NCBI RefSeq assembly: GCF_014764505.1
Contig: NZ_JACXWX010000010.1
Span: 148,001-212,000, forward strand
Length of the DNA stretch: 64,000 bases
Direction: 5' to 3'
Origin: Phormidium tenue FACHB-886
Lineage (GTDB): Bacteria > Cyanobacteriota > Cyanobacteriia > Elainellales > Elainellaceae
The position numbers were made by a program, and so were the translations under genes. Shown here piece after piece: positions 1 through 9,584 of the stretch; the stretch's first letter is position 1; each line of letters starts with the position of its first letter. The notes under the pieces were generated by a model. It was not told where the DNA came from, did no database searches, and worked only from the letters and a program-made list of their open reading frames with translations.

Positions 1-2
1 AG

Positions 3-110
3 GCGGTCATCCTGTTTAGTGATGCGACAAAATTGATAGAACCCCTTAAAGGCGAAAGACTGCCTACAAAAACTGCCTATACGTTTTTCAAGCTGAGATA
101 TGCTCGTTAG
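3..110 (+). CDS. possible 3' end of an ORF cut by the window edge
   Basis: Frame 3 is open from the window edge for 35 codons to a TAG at 108-110, while the other two plus frames stop within about 40 bases. The reading would end in ...FKLRYAR. I do not recognise a family. An open stretch this short can occur by chance, so this is only a candidate partial gene; sequence to the left is needed to judge it. Bases 111-288 contain no gene that I can support. Confidence 0.2.
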   Translation, partial: AVILFSDATKLIEPLKGERLPTKTAYTFFKLRYAR

Positions 111-288
111 AGTCGCGAACAGCCGTTTGCTCCCACAGGCATATTGCACCTGATAGAAAACAGTCTTCTAAAACCTATGGGCTTCTGCGAAGAAATACGC
201 AAAGCTCGACCGATTGGATTGCGTTTGACTTATCAGAATCTTGTGTTTGAATGATGCAGATTTCTGCGGAGGCTGCTGAGCCGCCAAA

Positions 289-1455
289 TTATCTGTTTGC
301 TGTCTTGGTTTGCCGCAGCGATCGCACCGTTTCCACCACGGCTGCCCCGACCCGATCGATCTCTTCTAAGGTGTTGAACCGTCCAATGCCAAACCGAAGT
401 GAAGCATACGCCAAATCAACCGACCGCCCCAATGCCTGCAGCACATGCGACGGTGCAACTTTAGCAGTGGTGCAGGCAGAGCCAGAAGAAACGGCAGCGA
501 TCGGCTGGATGCCCAAAAGTAGTGCCTGCCCATCTACATTCTCAAAGCTGACATTGAGATTGCCAGGAAGCCGCTCGGTGAGGGAGCCGTTCAGGTGTAT
601 GCCAGGAATGGGGTGCAGAATTGTCCAGAGGCGATCGCGTAGTTCTTTAACCCGCTGCGATTCGGATACCAGGTCTGTTAGGCTTAGCTGCACCGCTTCC
701 GCAAAACCCACAATTTGGGGTGGGTAGAGTGTGCCCGATCGCAGCCCCCGCTCTTGTCCGCCCCCGTGAAGCTGAGGGGCAAGCTGCACTCTTGGATTGC
801 GCCGCCGCACATATAGTGCGCCAATGCCTTTAGGACCGTAAACCTTGTGTGCCGTCAGCGAGAGCAGATCGATTTGCATTGCCTGCACATTTAGAGAAAT
901 TTTGCCGATTGCCTGGGCTGCATCGGTGTGGAAAAGCACCTGATGCTGATGGCATATGGCGCCAATTTCTGCGAGGGGCTGCAAAACACCAATTTCATTG
1001 TTGGCTGCCATCACCGATACCAGCACTGTATCAGGGCGAATCGCTTTCTCCAGACAATTGAGATCGAGTAGTCCGTCGGGCTGTACCGGCAGGAAAGTGA
1101 CTTCAAACCCCAATGACTGCAAATAGCGATAAGGATCGAGAACAGCGCTATGCTCCGTTTCTAGGGTAATTAGGTGCCGCCCTTTGCCAAAATATGCCTC
1201 TGCTATACCCTTGATGGCTAGATTGTTGGCTTCTGTAGCTCCGCTGGTAAAGATGATTTCTTCTGGGAGGGCGTGGATAGCCTCTGCAAGAATCTGACGC
1301 GATCGTTTTACGGCTGCTTCTGCCTCCCAGCCATACTGATGAGCGCTGGCAGAATTACCAAAATGCTCTGTGAAGTAGGGCAACATCGCCGCTAGCACCC
1401 GCGAATCGATTGGGGTTGTGGCGTGGCAGTCCAGGTAAATAGGACGTTGGGTCAT
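289..1455 (-). CDS. cysteine desulfurase, NifS/IscS family
   Basis: PLP enzyme that takes sulfur from L-cysteine as an enzyme-bound persulfide, for Fe-S clusters or thio-modified tRNA; cytosolic. The 388-residue length is normal. The N-terminal YLDCHATTP start is typical. The PLP lysine is K204 in SLTAHKVYGPKG, and the catalytic cysteine is C328 in SSGSACTT, on the short loop of class I (NifS/IscS) enzymes rather than SufS. It is divergent from accA. No iscU, nifU or suf gene is adjacent, so which sulfur route it feeds cannot be told from context. Confidence 0.9.
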   Translation of the reverse strand: MTQRPIYLDCHATTPIDSRVLAAMLPYFTEHFGNSASAHQYGWEAEAAVKRSRQILAEAIHALPEEIIFTSGATEANNLAIKGIAEAYFGKGRHLITLETEHSAVLDPYRYLQSLGFEVTFLPVQPDGLLDLNCLEKAIRPDTVLVSVMAANNEIGVLQPLAEIGAICHQHQVLFHTDAAQAIGKISLNVQAMQIDLLSLTAHKVYGPKGIGALYVRRRNPRVQLAPQLHGGGQERGLRSGTLYPPQIVGFAEAVQLSLTDLVSESQRVKELRDRLWTILHPIPGIHLNGSLTERLPGNLNVSFENVDGQALLLGIQPIAAVSSGSACTTAKVAPSHVLQALGRSVDLAYASLRFGIGRFNTLEEIDRVGAAVVETVRSLRQTKTANR

Positions 1456-1637
1456 AGGTGTCGATCCGGGTGCAATTCCAGAAGTGCTAGTTTCATGGTA
1501 AGCATTGAGGCAAGCAGTTTGAATTTGGCTGTGTAATTAAACAACTATCAATCTACCGTCTCTATCAAGATTGCCCCGTCGGGATATTATAGAGAACGGC
1601 TAGTGCAAGGCATGACTCGGTGCAAACAGGCGTAAAC

Positions 1638-2621
1638 ATGGCAAACTCCGATCGCAAACCCATCCTCCTTGATTTTGAAAAACCCCTTGCCGAGCTTGAC
1701 GTTCGGATCGCTCAGGTACGCGAACTTGCCGAAGAAAACGACGTCGATGTATCTGACCAGATCTCGCAACTGGAGGCTCGCGCCGTGCAGCTTCGCCAAG
1801 AAATTTTTGGAAGTTTGACTCCTGCCCAGCGGCTACAGGTTGCCCGTCATCCTCGCCGTCCTAGCACTTTGGATTATATTCAGGCAATTAGCGATGAATG
1901 GCTGGAGCTACACGGCGATCGCAGTACAGGCATAGATGATCTGGCGCTGGTTGGCGGTGTGGGTCGGCTGGAGGGGCGGCCAGTGGTGATGCTGGGCAAC
2001 CAGAAGGGGCGAGACACGAAAGACAATGTGAGACGCAACTTTGGGCTGGCTTCACCGGGCGGCTACCGCAAAGCGATGCGGCTGATGAACCACGCCAACC
2101 GCTTCAAGATGCCGATCCTTACTTTTATTGATACTTCGGGGGCTTATCCAGGCATTGAGGGAGAGCGCTTAGGGCAGGGGGAGGCGATCGCTTACAATCT
2201 GCGGGAAATGTTTCGGCTGGAAGTCCCAATCCTTTGTACCGTCATTGGCGAGGGTGGATCGGGAGGGGCGCTGGGAATTGGCGTAGGCGATCGGCTAATG
2301 ATGTTTGAACACTCGGTGTATTACGTTGCCAGCCCGGAAGCCTGCGCCGCTATCTTGTGGAAGGATGCCGCTAAAGCGCCTCAAATGGCTGAGGCACTCC
2401 GGATCACCGCTACTGACCTCAAGGAGTTAGGCATCCTTGATCAAATCCTGCCGGAGCCTGCGGGCGGTGCTCATGCTGATCCACTGCAGGCAGCTGCTAC
2501 GCTAAAACAGGCGTTACTCAGCAATCTAGAGCTGTTGGTTCGGCTGTCTCCTACAGAGCTGCGCGAGCTGCGATATCAAAAGTTTCGGAATATTGGAAAA
2601 TTTACTGAGGTCGCGGTTTAG
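1638..2621 (+). CDS. accA: acetyl-CoA carboxylase carboxyltransferase subunit alpha
   Basis: Alpha subunit of the carboxyltransferase half of acetyl-CoA carboxylase; with AccD it moves CO2 from carboxybiotin to acetyl-CoA to make malonyl-CoA, the first step of fatty-acid synthesis. About 327 residues, the usual length. The N-terminus [12 protein letters not shown] and the stretch [15 protein letters not shown] are typical of AccA, as is the glycine-rich [15 protein letters not shown]. An in-frame GTG lies 18 bases upstream (1620), but the ATG at 1638 gives the family-like MANSDRKP start. As usual in cyanobacteria the other acc genes are not adjacent. Confidence 0.95.
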   Translation: MANSDRKPILLDFEKPLAELDVRIAQVRELAEENDVDVSDQISQLEARAVQLRQEIFGSLTPAQRLQVARHPRRPSTLDYIQAISDEWLELHGDRSTGIDDLALVGGVGRLEGRPVVMLGNQKGRDTKDNVRRNFGLASPGGYRKAMRLMNHANRFKMPILTFIDTSGAYPGIEGERLGQGEAIAYNLREMFRLEVPILCTVIGEGGSGGALGIGVGDRLMMFEHSVYYVASPEACAAILWKDAAKAPQMAEALRITATDLKELGILDQILPEPAGGAHADPLQAAATLKQALLSNLELLVRLSPTELRELRYQKFRNIGKFTEVAV

Positions 2622-3144
2622 CCTCAGAGCTGCAGATTCAAGTGGGTTCAGGGGTTAGGATCGTTTGATTTGACAGCTTATTGAGCAAAAAATGGATAGC
2701 TGATACGGTTTTTTCGACTGTAAGCCTGGGCTTACCACCTCAGAAGCGCAATGAACAGTGGTATAATCAGCGAGTAACATTTATTTACAATTACCTCATT
2801 TCGCTGAATTCGCCAATTGCCCGTACTTTCACCCCTGAAAGCGCTTTAAGTATTCATTCTGGAGCAGCCACTTGACGTTGACGTAAATATTGTTGCCTCT
2901 GTCTTATTTTTCGCCTAGCTTTGTCTCTCGCCTAGCAAAGTTTCCCGTACTGCTTAATAGGCTCCTTCAAAACGGCTAATGCTTTAGAGCGGACAAACCG
3001 TCAGCGCAACCTAAATATGAGTTTTAGCAGCGTTGCTTTGCCAAATTTGCCCAGGTAAGCAGTTAGATCGCTTAGTAGCTGCCTTTGTATCCTTTGTTTG
3101 ATTGCTCTCCATTTCCCGAAAGCAAAGTTCATTCGAAAAGCTTC
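2622..3144. other. intergenic region without a clear gene
   Basis: The space between accA and the SDR gene is 523 bases. A short perfect inverted repeat, GTAAGCC-TG-GGCTTAC, lies at 2720-2735 about 100 bases past accA and may be part of its terminator, but no T-tract follows. A 64-codon TTG-started frame at 2681-2875 has no recognisable features and no ribosome site that I can see. The rest shows nothing I can name; the SDR promoter should lie near the right end. Confidence 0.5.
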
Positions 3145-3861
3145 ATGACTTCAAATCACCGTGCCCTTATCACAGGAGCAAGCAGCGGTATTGGCAGAGC
3201 AACTGCCTTAGCGTTTGCCGAAGCTGGAATCCATTTGGCGCTTGTCAGCCGCTCCCATGACAAGCTAAAAGCGGTGGCGCAAGCAGTCGCCCATACTGGT
3301 GTTGAAGTAGAGCTTTACCCGCTTGATTTGTCCATTGTAGAACAGGTGAAGCCGCAGATAGAGGCGATCGCCGCTCAGTTTCAACCCACTTTACTAGTTA
3401 ACAACGCTGGAATGGGCTACACCGGGGATCTGTCTGCAACTTCTTTGGCAGATTGGCAGCAGGTGATGGCGCTTAACCTTACTAGCGTCCTGCAATGCAT
3501 TCAGGCAGTTGTACCAGGAATGCGTGCTCGTCGGCAGGGAATAATTATCAATATTGCCTCGATTGCTGCCCACAATGCTTTTCCGGGCTGGGGGGCGTAT
3601 AGCGTCAGCAAAGCCGGGTTGGTCACGCTCTCTAAAATTCTGGCGGCAGAAGAGCGGGACAATGGAATTCGCGTGACGCTTATTACACCCGGTTCCACGA
3701 ATACCTCTATTTGGGATACTGACACAGTTCAGGCAAATTTCGATCGCTCTAAAATGTTGACGCCAGAAGCGATCGCCCAATCCATTCTTCATGCCGCACT
3801 GCTTCCACCCCAGGCGGTGATCGAAGAACTCATTGTTATGCCTAGCGCTGGTGCATTGTGA
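3145..3861 (+). CDS. short-chain dehydrogenase/reductase (SDR)
   Basis: Classical SDR oxidoreductase, about 238 residues, with a Rossmann fold. The cofactor loop is TGASSGIGRA near the N-terminus, followed by the NNAGMG motif. The catalytic Tyr/Lys pair is in YSVSK, with a serine about 13 residues before it (NIASIAAHN). The residues after the second strand (SRSHDK) favour NADP(H), as an inference. Substrate unknown; similar cyanobacterial proteins are often labelled 3-ketoacyl-ACP reductase-like. I chose ATG 3145 because it gives a normal SDR N-terminus; a TTG at 3085 would add 20 unlikely residues. It stands upstream of folE on the same strand with about 100 bases between. Confidence 0.88.
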   Translation: MTSNHRALITGASSGIGRATALAFAEAGIHLALVSRSHDKLKAVAQAVAHTGVEVELYPLDLSIVEQVKPQIEAIAAQFQPTLLVNNAGMGYTGDLSATSLADWQQVMALNLTSVLQCIQAVVPGMRARRQGIIINIASIAAHNAFPGWGAYSVSKAGLVTLSKILAAEERDNGIRVTLITPGSTNTSIWDTDTVQANFDRSKMLTPEAIAQSILHAALLPPQAVIEELIVMPSAGAL

Positions 3862-3962
3862 TATCTAATGCAGCTGTATTGTAGATATCTGGCACGAGTT
3901 TATAGCAGGCATTGCTTGTTCCTAACTTCCTCTTGAATGATTTTTGGAGTTTCATTCGCGTT

Positions 3963-4667
3963 ATGACTATTGCTTCTTCTAATGGTCTCGGTAGCCCCAA
4001 AGGCAACCCATCTGAGAACTCTCCTAACATTGAAACGCGCCCCGATCGCACCACAACCCATGGGCGTGAATCTAAACCGCAGACACCGCCCCCGATCGAT
4101 TCAACAGAAATGGCGAATGCTGTCCGCACAATGCTGCTAGGTGTTGGCGAAGACCCAGAGCGCGAAGGTTTGCTAAAAACGCCTAAGCGTGTAGCTGAGG
4201 CAATGCGCTTCCTGACCAGCGGCTACGATCTATCGCTCGAAGAACTAGTCAATGGGGCAATCTTCGATGAAGGGCACAATGAAATGGTGCTGGTGCGCGA
4301 TATTGATGTATTTAGCCTCTGCGAACATCACATGCTGCCGTTTATGGGCAAAGCGCATGTTGCTTATATTCCCAACCAAAAAGTAGTGGGACTTAGTAAG
4401 CTAGCGCGGATTGTGGAAATGTATTCCCGTCGTTTGCAGGTGCAAGAGCGCCTCACACGCCAGATTGCAGAAGCGGTTCAGGAGATTCTGGAGCCGCAAG
4501 GGGTTGCCGTGGTGATGGAAGCAACTCACATGTGCATGGTCATGCGTGGTGTTCAGAAGCCAGGATCTTGGACGGTCACAAGTGCGATGCTCGGCGCATT
4601 TCAGGAAGATTCTCGCACTCGTGAAGAATTCCTGAGCCTAATCCGCCATCGCCCTGCTTTCTTCTAG
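3963..4667 (+). CDS. folE: GTP cyclohydrolase I
   Basis: Converts GTP to 7,8-dihydroneopterin triphosphate, the first step of tetrahydrofolate and pterin synthesis. About 234 residues from ATG 3963; an in-frame TTG at 3912 is less likely. The zinc site is visible in CEHHMLPF (Cys and His ligands) and a later [12 protein letters not shown] stretch holds the conserved active-site region. [21 protein letters not shown] is the family signature, quoted here in part. The first 45 residues are a low-complexity Ser/Pro/Arg extension outside the fold, common in cyanobacterial FolE. A hairpin at 4832-4875 ends the transcript. Confidence 0.95.
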   Translation: MTIASSNGLGSPKGNPSENSPNIETRPDRTTTHGRESKPQTPPPIDSTEMANAVRTMLLGVGEDPEREGLLKTPKRVAEAMRFLTSGYDLSLEELVNGAIFDEGHNEMVLVRDIDVFSLCEHHMLPFMGKAHVAYIPNQKVVGLSKLARIVEMYSRRLQVQERLTRQIAEAVQEILEPQGVAVVMEATHMCMVMRGVQKPGSWTVTSAMLGAFQEDSRTREEFLSLIRHRPAFF

Positions 4668-4831
4668 AGCGGCTCTAGCGCTATTGATTCATATCTTTGA
4701 ATGCCTGGAACGTAGTTTTGATAGTGCTATAGGCAGGCATCCTGTTTAGGCATTTCTTTTGTGTAAAAGTCCCTCTGCAGGGGATTTTCTACACAAGAAT
4801 CTGGAGTGATGCACGTAGCCATCAAGAATGC

Positions 4832-4875
4832 AATAGACCTGCTTTGAAAGTCAATCTTGAAGCGGGTCTATTTTT
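4832..4875. terminator. bidirectional terminator between folE and the AI-2E permease gene
   Basis: A 14-bp stem (AATAGACCTGCTTT pairing with GAAGCGGGTCTATT, three G-T wobbles) is followed by TTT on the plus strand. On the minus strand it overlaps the stop codon of the permease gene at 4868-4870, so it can serve both convergent genes. A second, imperfect hairpin at about 4759-4797 (TTGTGTAAAA... TTTTCTACACAA) lies just upstream. Confidence 0.7.
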
Positions 4876-6007
4876 CAAATGGATCATCTGGCAGATCCGA
4901 GGCAGGAAAAGCAGCGGCTTCCACAGCATTAGGTTCTCTGGTGGCTACCATTTCTGGCGGATCAACTGGCTCTTTATAAGAGGATTGATTCCAGTTATTC
5001 ATGATGTCTTTAATGACGATCTCCTGGATTAGGGTTTTGGCAACTACCGTCAAAGGCAACGCCAGCAATAGCCCCATAAACCCAAACAGGCTAGCAAACA
5101 ATAGCTGAGCAGCGAGCGTCATAGCAGGCAGAAGCGATACCTGGTTTGCCATAATCGTAGGCGTGATCAAATACGCCTCTAGATTCTGGATTACCAGGTA
5201 GAGGACGATCACCGCTACGACTTTCCAAGGGGCATCTAAGGCTGCTACCGTCAGCGGAAACACCATGCTGAGTGTGGGTCCAATGTTGGGAATAAAATTT
5301 AGCAGTCCTGCCAGCAGTGCTTGTGCCAACACAAACTGAATCTGCAGTGCCCACAGCCCGATCGCGCTCAAAATTGCCACAACACTGGAGCTGATCAGGG
5401 CTCCGCCCATCCAGTTGGTGAGTGCCACTTCACATTCCCGCAAAATCGTAAAGGCACGACGACGGTAAAACGATGGAAATAGCTGAAGGAGAGCATTGCG
5501 ATAGGCAATTGGATTTGCCAGCAGCATCAGCGTCAGGATGACCAGCAGCAACAGCTGCACAGCGGCAGAAAGCGTGCCTGAGAAAAAATCGAAGAAGTTG
5601 GGCACGATTGCCCTCAAGAAGGGCTGAATTTCGGCAAGCAGATCTGAAGGAACGGGCAGGTCGACATTCTCTAGCCAAGCAGGGCGATTGTTCAGCAGCC
5701 CCTCAATATCATTCACAACTCGATTTAAGCCGCGCGGCACCAAAACAATTAGCTTCCAGAGCTGGCTCGCAAACGGCGGCACAATCAGATAAACCACAAG
5801 TACTGCGACCAAGAGAGCGATCGTCAGCGTTAGCATCATTGCCTGCCTACGTTGCAGTCCCGATCGCTGCAGTCGATCAACAACAGCATTCAACGCAGTT
5901 GCCAATATCACTGCCGTAAATACCAATAGCAAAATCTGCCGCGCCTGCCACAGAAGCATCAGAACGATGAGGATGCACAAAAAGCTAAGGAGCTGACCAA
6001 GTTTCAC
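4868..6007 (-). CDS. AI-2E family transporter (PerM-type permease)
   Basis: Integral membrane protein of 379 residues. Two hydrophobic segments lie in the first 80 residues (LLSFLCILIVLMLLWQARQI, then LTLTIALLVAVLVVYLIVPP). A soluble stretch follows, and five or so more helices fill the second half, including the conserved NFIPNIGPTLS region and the final LLLALPLTVVAKTLIQE. This is the AI-2E transporter/PerM architecture. Substrates in the family are diverse (autoinducer-2, ions), so none is assigned. The charged C-terminal tail is cytoplasmic-looking. Its stop codon sits inside the terminator it shares with folE. Confidence 0.85.
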   Translation of the reverse strand: MKLGQLLSFLCILIVLMLLWQARQILLLVFTAVILATALNAVVDRLQRSGLQRRQAMMLTLTIALLVAVLVVYLIVPPFASQLWKLIVLVPRGLNRVVNDIEGLLNNRPAWLENVDLPVPSDLLAEIQPFLRAIVPNFFDFFSGTLSAAVQLLLLVILTLMLLANPIAYRNALLQLFPSFYRRRAFTILRECEVALTNWMGGALISSSVVAILSAIGLWALQIQFVLAQALLAGLLNFIPNIGPTLSMVFPLTVAALDAPWKVVAVIVLYLVIQNLEAYLITPTIMANQVSLLPAMTLAAQLLFASLFGFMGLLLALPLTVVAKTLIQEIVIKDIMNNWNQSSYKEPVDPPEMVATREPNAVEAAAFPASDLPDDPFEK

Positions 6008-6125
6008 CGTTCTTCCTCCTGTCTACCGTGTATACCGTGATACGACAGGCTTATTTTACTGGGTTGTGGAAAATTTTGAATCAATCGGCGGGAGAGGGCT
6101 ACGGTTCAGAAACGGTATTGGCTAT

Positions 6126-6752
6126 CTACTGGCTTAACCAGGCGATCGCTTCACGAATCCATTCTTCGGCGTTAGCGGTTTTAGAAAGGGCAGTTTTTTG
6201 CCCTACAGCACGGAGGGCTTGGGTAATTTCGCTGTTGGTGTAGCCGAGGGCAAGCAGCGTCATTTCTGCGTCTTCCTGGACAGAAGAAACAGGAGCAGCA
6301 TCAGGCAGCGGGGTCAACCCAGACTGCAGCCGCCATTCAGAAAGTTTGCTTTTCAGCTCTAGGGCAATCCGTTCGGCAGTTTTAGCACCAACGCCGGGAG
6401 TGCGAGACAGCTGGCGTGTGTTGCCAGAAACGATCGCCTGCACCAGTTCCTGCAGTCCTAGTGAATCAAGCAGCGCCATTGCCATCTGCGGACCAATGCC
6501 GCTCACCCCAATGAGCTGACGAAATAGATCGCGTTCTGCCATTGAAGCAAAACCAAACAGAACGATCTGGTCTTCGCGCACCTGCTGATGGGTAAATACC
6601 TGCACAGGTTCACCGCCTGTAGGTAACTGCTGGACGAAGCGCGAGGTCACCTGTAGATCGTAGCCAACTTGGTTTACGTCTAGCGTTAGGATGACCCGAT
6701 TGTTGGCGGGTTTCTGCAACCCAGCGATCGCGCCTTTGAGGTAGCTGATCAT
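6126..6752 (-). CDS. ruvA: Holliday junction ATP-dependent helicase subunit RuvA
   Basis: DNA-binding subunit of the RuvAB branch-migration complex. Normal length at 208 residues. The N-terminal OB-fold begins MISYLKG and contains GYDLQVT. The tandem helix-hairpin-helix motifs are visible as LIGVSGIGPQMAMALLDSLG and RTPGVGAKTAERIALELK. The last 50 residues form the small C-terminal domain that contacts RuvB (LLALGYTNSEITQAL). It begins 36 bases after the end of the adenylate cyclase gene, so the two are probably co-transcribed. No ruvB or ruvC is nearby, as is usual in cyanobacteria. Confidence 0.95.
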   Translation of the reverse strand: MISYLKGAIAGLQKPANNRVILTLDVNQVGYDLQVTSRFVQQLPTGGEPVQVFTHQQVREDQIVLFGFASMAERDLFRQLIGVSGIGPQMAMALLDSLGLQELVQAIVSGNTRQLSRTPGVGAKTAERIALELKSKLSEWRLQSGLTPLPDAAPVSSVQEDAEMTLLALGYTNSEITQALRAVGQKTALSKTANAEEWIREAIAWLSQ

Positions 6753-6788
6753 GAATCTTGACTGGGAGTATTGACGGATAGAGAAGCG

Positions 6789-9218
6789 TTATTTCGTCGT
6801 CATTGTATACACACCGTCCCAATCTTCCGGGGGTGGATTAAAGATGTAATTGGTGGCGCGTTCGATGTGAGTAGCGACCGCTAAATCATTTGCTCTTAAT
6901 CGCTGTGCGCTCTGGAAATGGCGAATTGCCCGCTGAAAGTCCCGGGTGCTGTATGCCTCGCGTCCGGCATGGTAAAGGTCGAGGAATTCTTGCATGAAAT
7001 CTGTGAGCGGAGTTTGGCAATCGCCAATTAACTCATAGATGCGGATAGGACGGGTTTTGCCTTTGACACGGATGCGATCGAGTTCGCGCACCCAGATTTT
7101 GTCACGGCAGAGTTCGTAGGTATATTCGCTCAGCACGATGTCGCAGCCGTACTCTTTGGTAACCCCTTCTAATCGAGAGCTGATGTCTACGCCATCGCCG
7201 ATCACGGTGTAATCCATCCGCTTTTGGGAGCCGATGTTGCCAGAAACCACTTCACCAGAGCTAAGTCCGATTCCTACGCGAATTTGCGGCTGTGAGGCGA
7301 TCTGTCTTCTGTGATTAAATTCTGCTAAACGCTGCCGCATGTCCAATGCTGATTGAACTGCCATCCAGGCATGGTTCTCCAGCGGCAGGGGTGCACCAAA
7401 TACCGCCATCAGCGCATCCCCAATGAATTTATCTAGAGTGCCTTCAAAGTTGAAGACCGCTTCCACCATTGTCTCAAAGTAGTTGTTAAGCAGGGAAACG
7501 ACTTCGGTAGCTCCCATTTTTTCGGTGAGGGAGGTGTAGCTGCGGATGTCGGAGAACAGAATGCTGACTTCTTTGCGTTCGCCCTCCATCAGCGCATCGT
7601 CTCGTAGCGCCATGACTCGCTCTGCCACGCCGGGGGTCATGTAGCGATACATCGTGGCTTTCATCCGCTTTTCCTGGCTGATATCTTCTAGAACCACTAA
7701 CCCACCCCGCACGCCTCCCTCTGGGTTGGTGAGGGGGTTCACCGTTAAGTTAATGCTGCGCTCGATGACATGCTGCCCTTTGATACCCGCTTCACCCGCT
7801 CCAATCACCAAGCTTTGTTCTGGAACATAAGATTTAGCCGCGTGCTTGAGGCTGTCTTCTAGACGCATTTGCAGATTTTCGATCGGCACGATCTCCCATA
7901 CCAGCTGACCGATCACCTCAGTGCCCTTCGCCTGCGGTGCGCCAGCAGACTGAGGGCAGTTGAGCAGAGCGAGCGCAGCATCATTGATCGTCACAATTCT
8001 GCCTTGCATGTCCGTAGAGATGACCGCATCCGAGAGACTTTGCAGAATGTCCTTTTGATATTGCTTTTCCAGCAGGACGCGCTCAAAAAGCTGTGCATTT
8101 TCCAGAGCGATGCCTGCTTGGATATTAAAAGCACACATAAATTCTTCGTCTGAAGGCGTGAACGTGCCTTGCTGCTTGTTGATCAGCTGCGTCACCCCAA
8201 TCAGCGCTCCCGCGGAGTTGTAGACGGGCATACACAGAATCGTGCGGGTACAGTAGCCAGTTTGCTCGTCTACTGTGGGGTCAAAGCGGGGATCTTCGTA
8301 AGCGTTGGTGATGTTGAGGATTTGGCGGGTAGAGGCAACATAGCCAGCGATCCCGCGATCGACCGGAATCCGCAAATCCATTAGGGTTGTGCCATCAGCC
8401 TTGGCAACTTTTGACCAGAGTTCATTGCCATCATCGCTCAGGAGAAACAGGGTGCTGCGGTCGGCTTGCATCAAATTTTGTGCCTCAGTCATAACGGCGC
8501 TGAGGGTTTTCTCCAGGTCGAGGCTTTGCCCCAGCGAGGCAGTTGCCTTCAGCAGGGCTGCCGCACCCCGCTGATTACGAGCGGCAATATAAAAGGAATT
8601 GCAGCTCTCCAAAATAATGCCCATCGATTCGGCAAAGTCCCGGAATAGCTGCTCATCGGTCTGGTCAAACGGCTGCTCGCCGCACTTGTTGAGGAGCTGC
8701 ACTACAGCAACCACACGATTCTTGGTGCTAAACACCGGCATACACAAAACATTGCGGGTGCGGTAGCCCGTCTGCTGATCGACCTCCCGGTTTAGCAGAG
8801 GATGGCTGTAAGCATCAGGAATGTTGAGGCACTTGCCCGTAGCAGCCACATGTCCCGCGATGCCAACATTGAGCGGTAGGCGAATTTCTAAAGGCTTCTC
8901 ACCGTCATCCTGTGCCACTTTTGACCAGAGCTGCCCTTTTTCTTCATCCACTAAATAGATCGTTGTGCGATCGGCTTGGAGGATCTGCCCAATTTTGAGG
9001 GTAAATGCCTCTAAGATCTGCTCCAACATCGTTTCTAGTGTTTCGTTGTTGATCATGTCGATCGCCCGCAAGAATTGCTCAAACTCGCGGGTGATTTGAT
9101 CTAGCAGATCAATAAATTGAGAAATTGGCAAATCGCGCACTCGGTTCGTTAGATCACCTCTGCGATTTGCCTGGGTCAAAGCTGCCAACGTGCCGTTGGG
9201 AGAAGATGCAAGTGTCAT
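6789..9218 (-). CDS. cyaB: CyaB-type adenylate cyclase (GAF-GAF-PAS-cyclase-TPR)
   Basis: 809-residue class III nucleotidyl cyclase. Order: GAF-A (about 60-205), GAF-B (about 228-380), PAS (about 390-515), catalytic domain (about 548-735) and a short TPR-like tail. Both GAF domains carry the NKxnFx3DE signature (N177-E189 and N347-E358), the cyclic-nucleotide-binding mark of the CyaB1/CyaB2 family. Metal-binding aspartates are D557 in LFSDIRS and D601 in FIGDALM. K597 before FIGD points to ATP rather than GTP. The architecture matches Anabaena CyaB1/CyaB2, which are activated by cAMP through a GAF domain. Likely cytosolic; no membrane segment seen. ruvA follows after 36 bases. Confidence 0.9.
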   Translation of the reverse strand: MTLASSPNGTLAALTQANRRGDLTNRVRDLPISQFIDLLDQITREFEQFLRAIDMINNETLETMLEQILEAFTLKIGQILQADRTTIYLVDEEKGQLWSKVAQDDGEKPLEIRLPLNVGIAGHVAATGKCLNIPDAYSHPLLNREVDQQTGYRTRNVLCMPVFSTKNRVVAVVQLLNKCGEQPFDQTDEQLFRDFAESMGIILESCNSFYIAARNQRGAAALLKATASLGQSLDLEKTLSAVMTEAQNLMQADRSTLFLLSDDGNELWSKVAKADGTTLMDLRIPVDRGIAGYVASTRQILNITNAYEDPRFDPTVDEQTGYCTRTILCMPVYNSAGALIGVTQLINKQQGTFTPSDEEFMCAFNIQAGIALENAQLFERVLLEKQYQKDILQSLSDAVISTDMQGRIVTINDAALALLNCPQSAGAPQAKGTEVIGQLVWEIVPIENLQMRLEDSLKHAAKSYVPEQSLVIGAGEAGIKGQHVIERSINLTVNPLTNPEGGVRGGLVVLEDISQEKRMKATMYRYMTPGVAERVMALRDDALMEGERKEVSILFSDIRSYTSLTEKMGATEVVSLLNNYFETMVEAVFNFEGTLDKFIGDALMAVFGAPLPLENHAWMAVQSALDMRQRLAEFNHRRQIASQPQIRVGIGLSSGEVVSGNIGSQKRMDYTVIGDGVDISSRLEGVTKEYGCDIVLSEYTYELCRDKIWVRELDRIRVKGKTRPIRIYELIGDCQTPLTDFMQEFLDLYHAGREAYSTRDFQRAIRHFQSAQRLRANDLAVATHIERATNYIFNPPPEDWDGVYTMTTK

Positions 9219-9584
9219 GGCGCGGAGAGGAGAAGGGGATACTGCAAGCGCCAGCGAATCTTTAGAATAGCAAGCGCTTACGAGGCGGATTGAATGGGCA
9301 GGATTAGTGGGCTACTAACTCCTACTAGAGTAATGCTTCATGCAAAGAAAAGCTTGGAAAGTGCTACCTGCAATACTTTCTGATGGAAGTTTGTATCAAC
9401 GCATAAACGATACACCTTACAGCCAGAATATCTTACTCTTGCTCCGTTGTAGTCATGAGGAATACAGCGATCCCTACGATTTTCCAATTTCAGCGGTTGT
9501 TGAGGCAACTCTCAGTCGTTTTTCATCTTGGAGCTGCGAAATCTTTATGATCTCAAGGAATAAAACGTCCTGACACCCTATACC
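9219..9584. other. intergenic region upstream of cyaB
   Basis: Divergent space between cyaB (minus) and the broken lipoprotein gene (plus). It should hold the cyaB promoter. A 77-codon plus frame at 9340-9573 has an ATG but no recognisable family or domain, and I do not call it. Nothing else stands out. Confidence 0.4.

Noticed and set aside
251-727. 158-codon plus-strand frame opposite the cysteine desulfurase gene
   Set aside because: Lies inside a clear minus-strand gene with intact active-site motifs; composition is that of a shadow frame.
2720-2735. GTAAGCCTGGGCTTAC as an NtcA site
   Set aside because: NtcA sites are GTA-N8-TAC; here the spacing is ten bases, and it lies after a gene end.
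2681-2875. 64-codon TTG-started frame after accA
   Set aside because: No recognisable motif, no ribosome site and a probable terminator hairpin inside it.
9340-9573. 77-codon frame upstream of the DM13 relic
   Set aside because: No family likeness and no further support; in a divergent promoter region.
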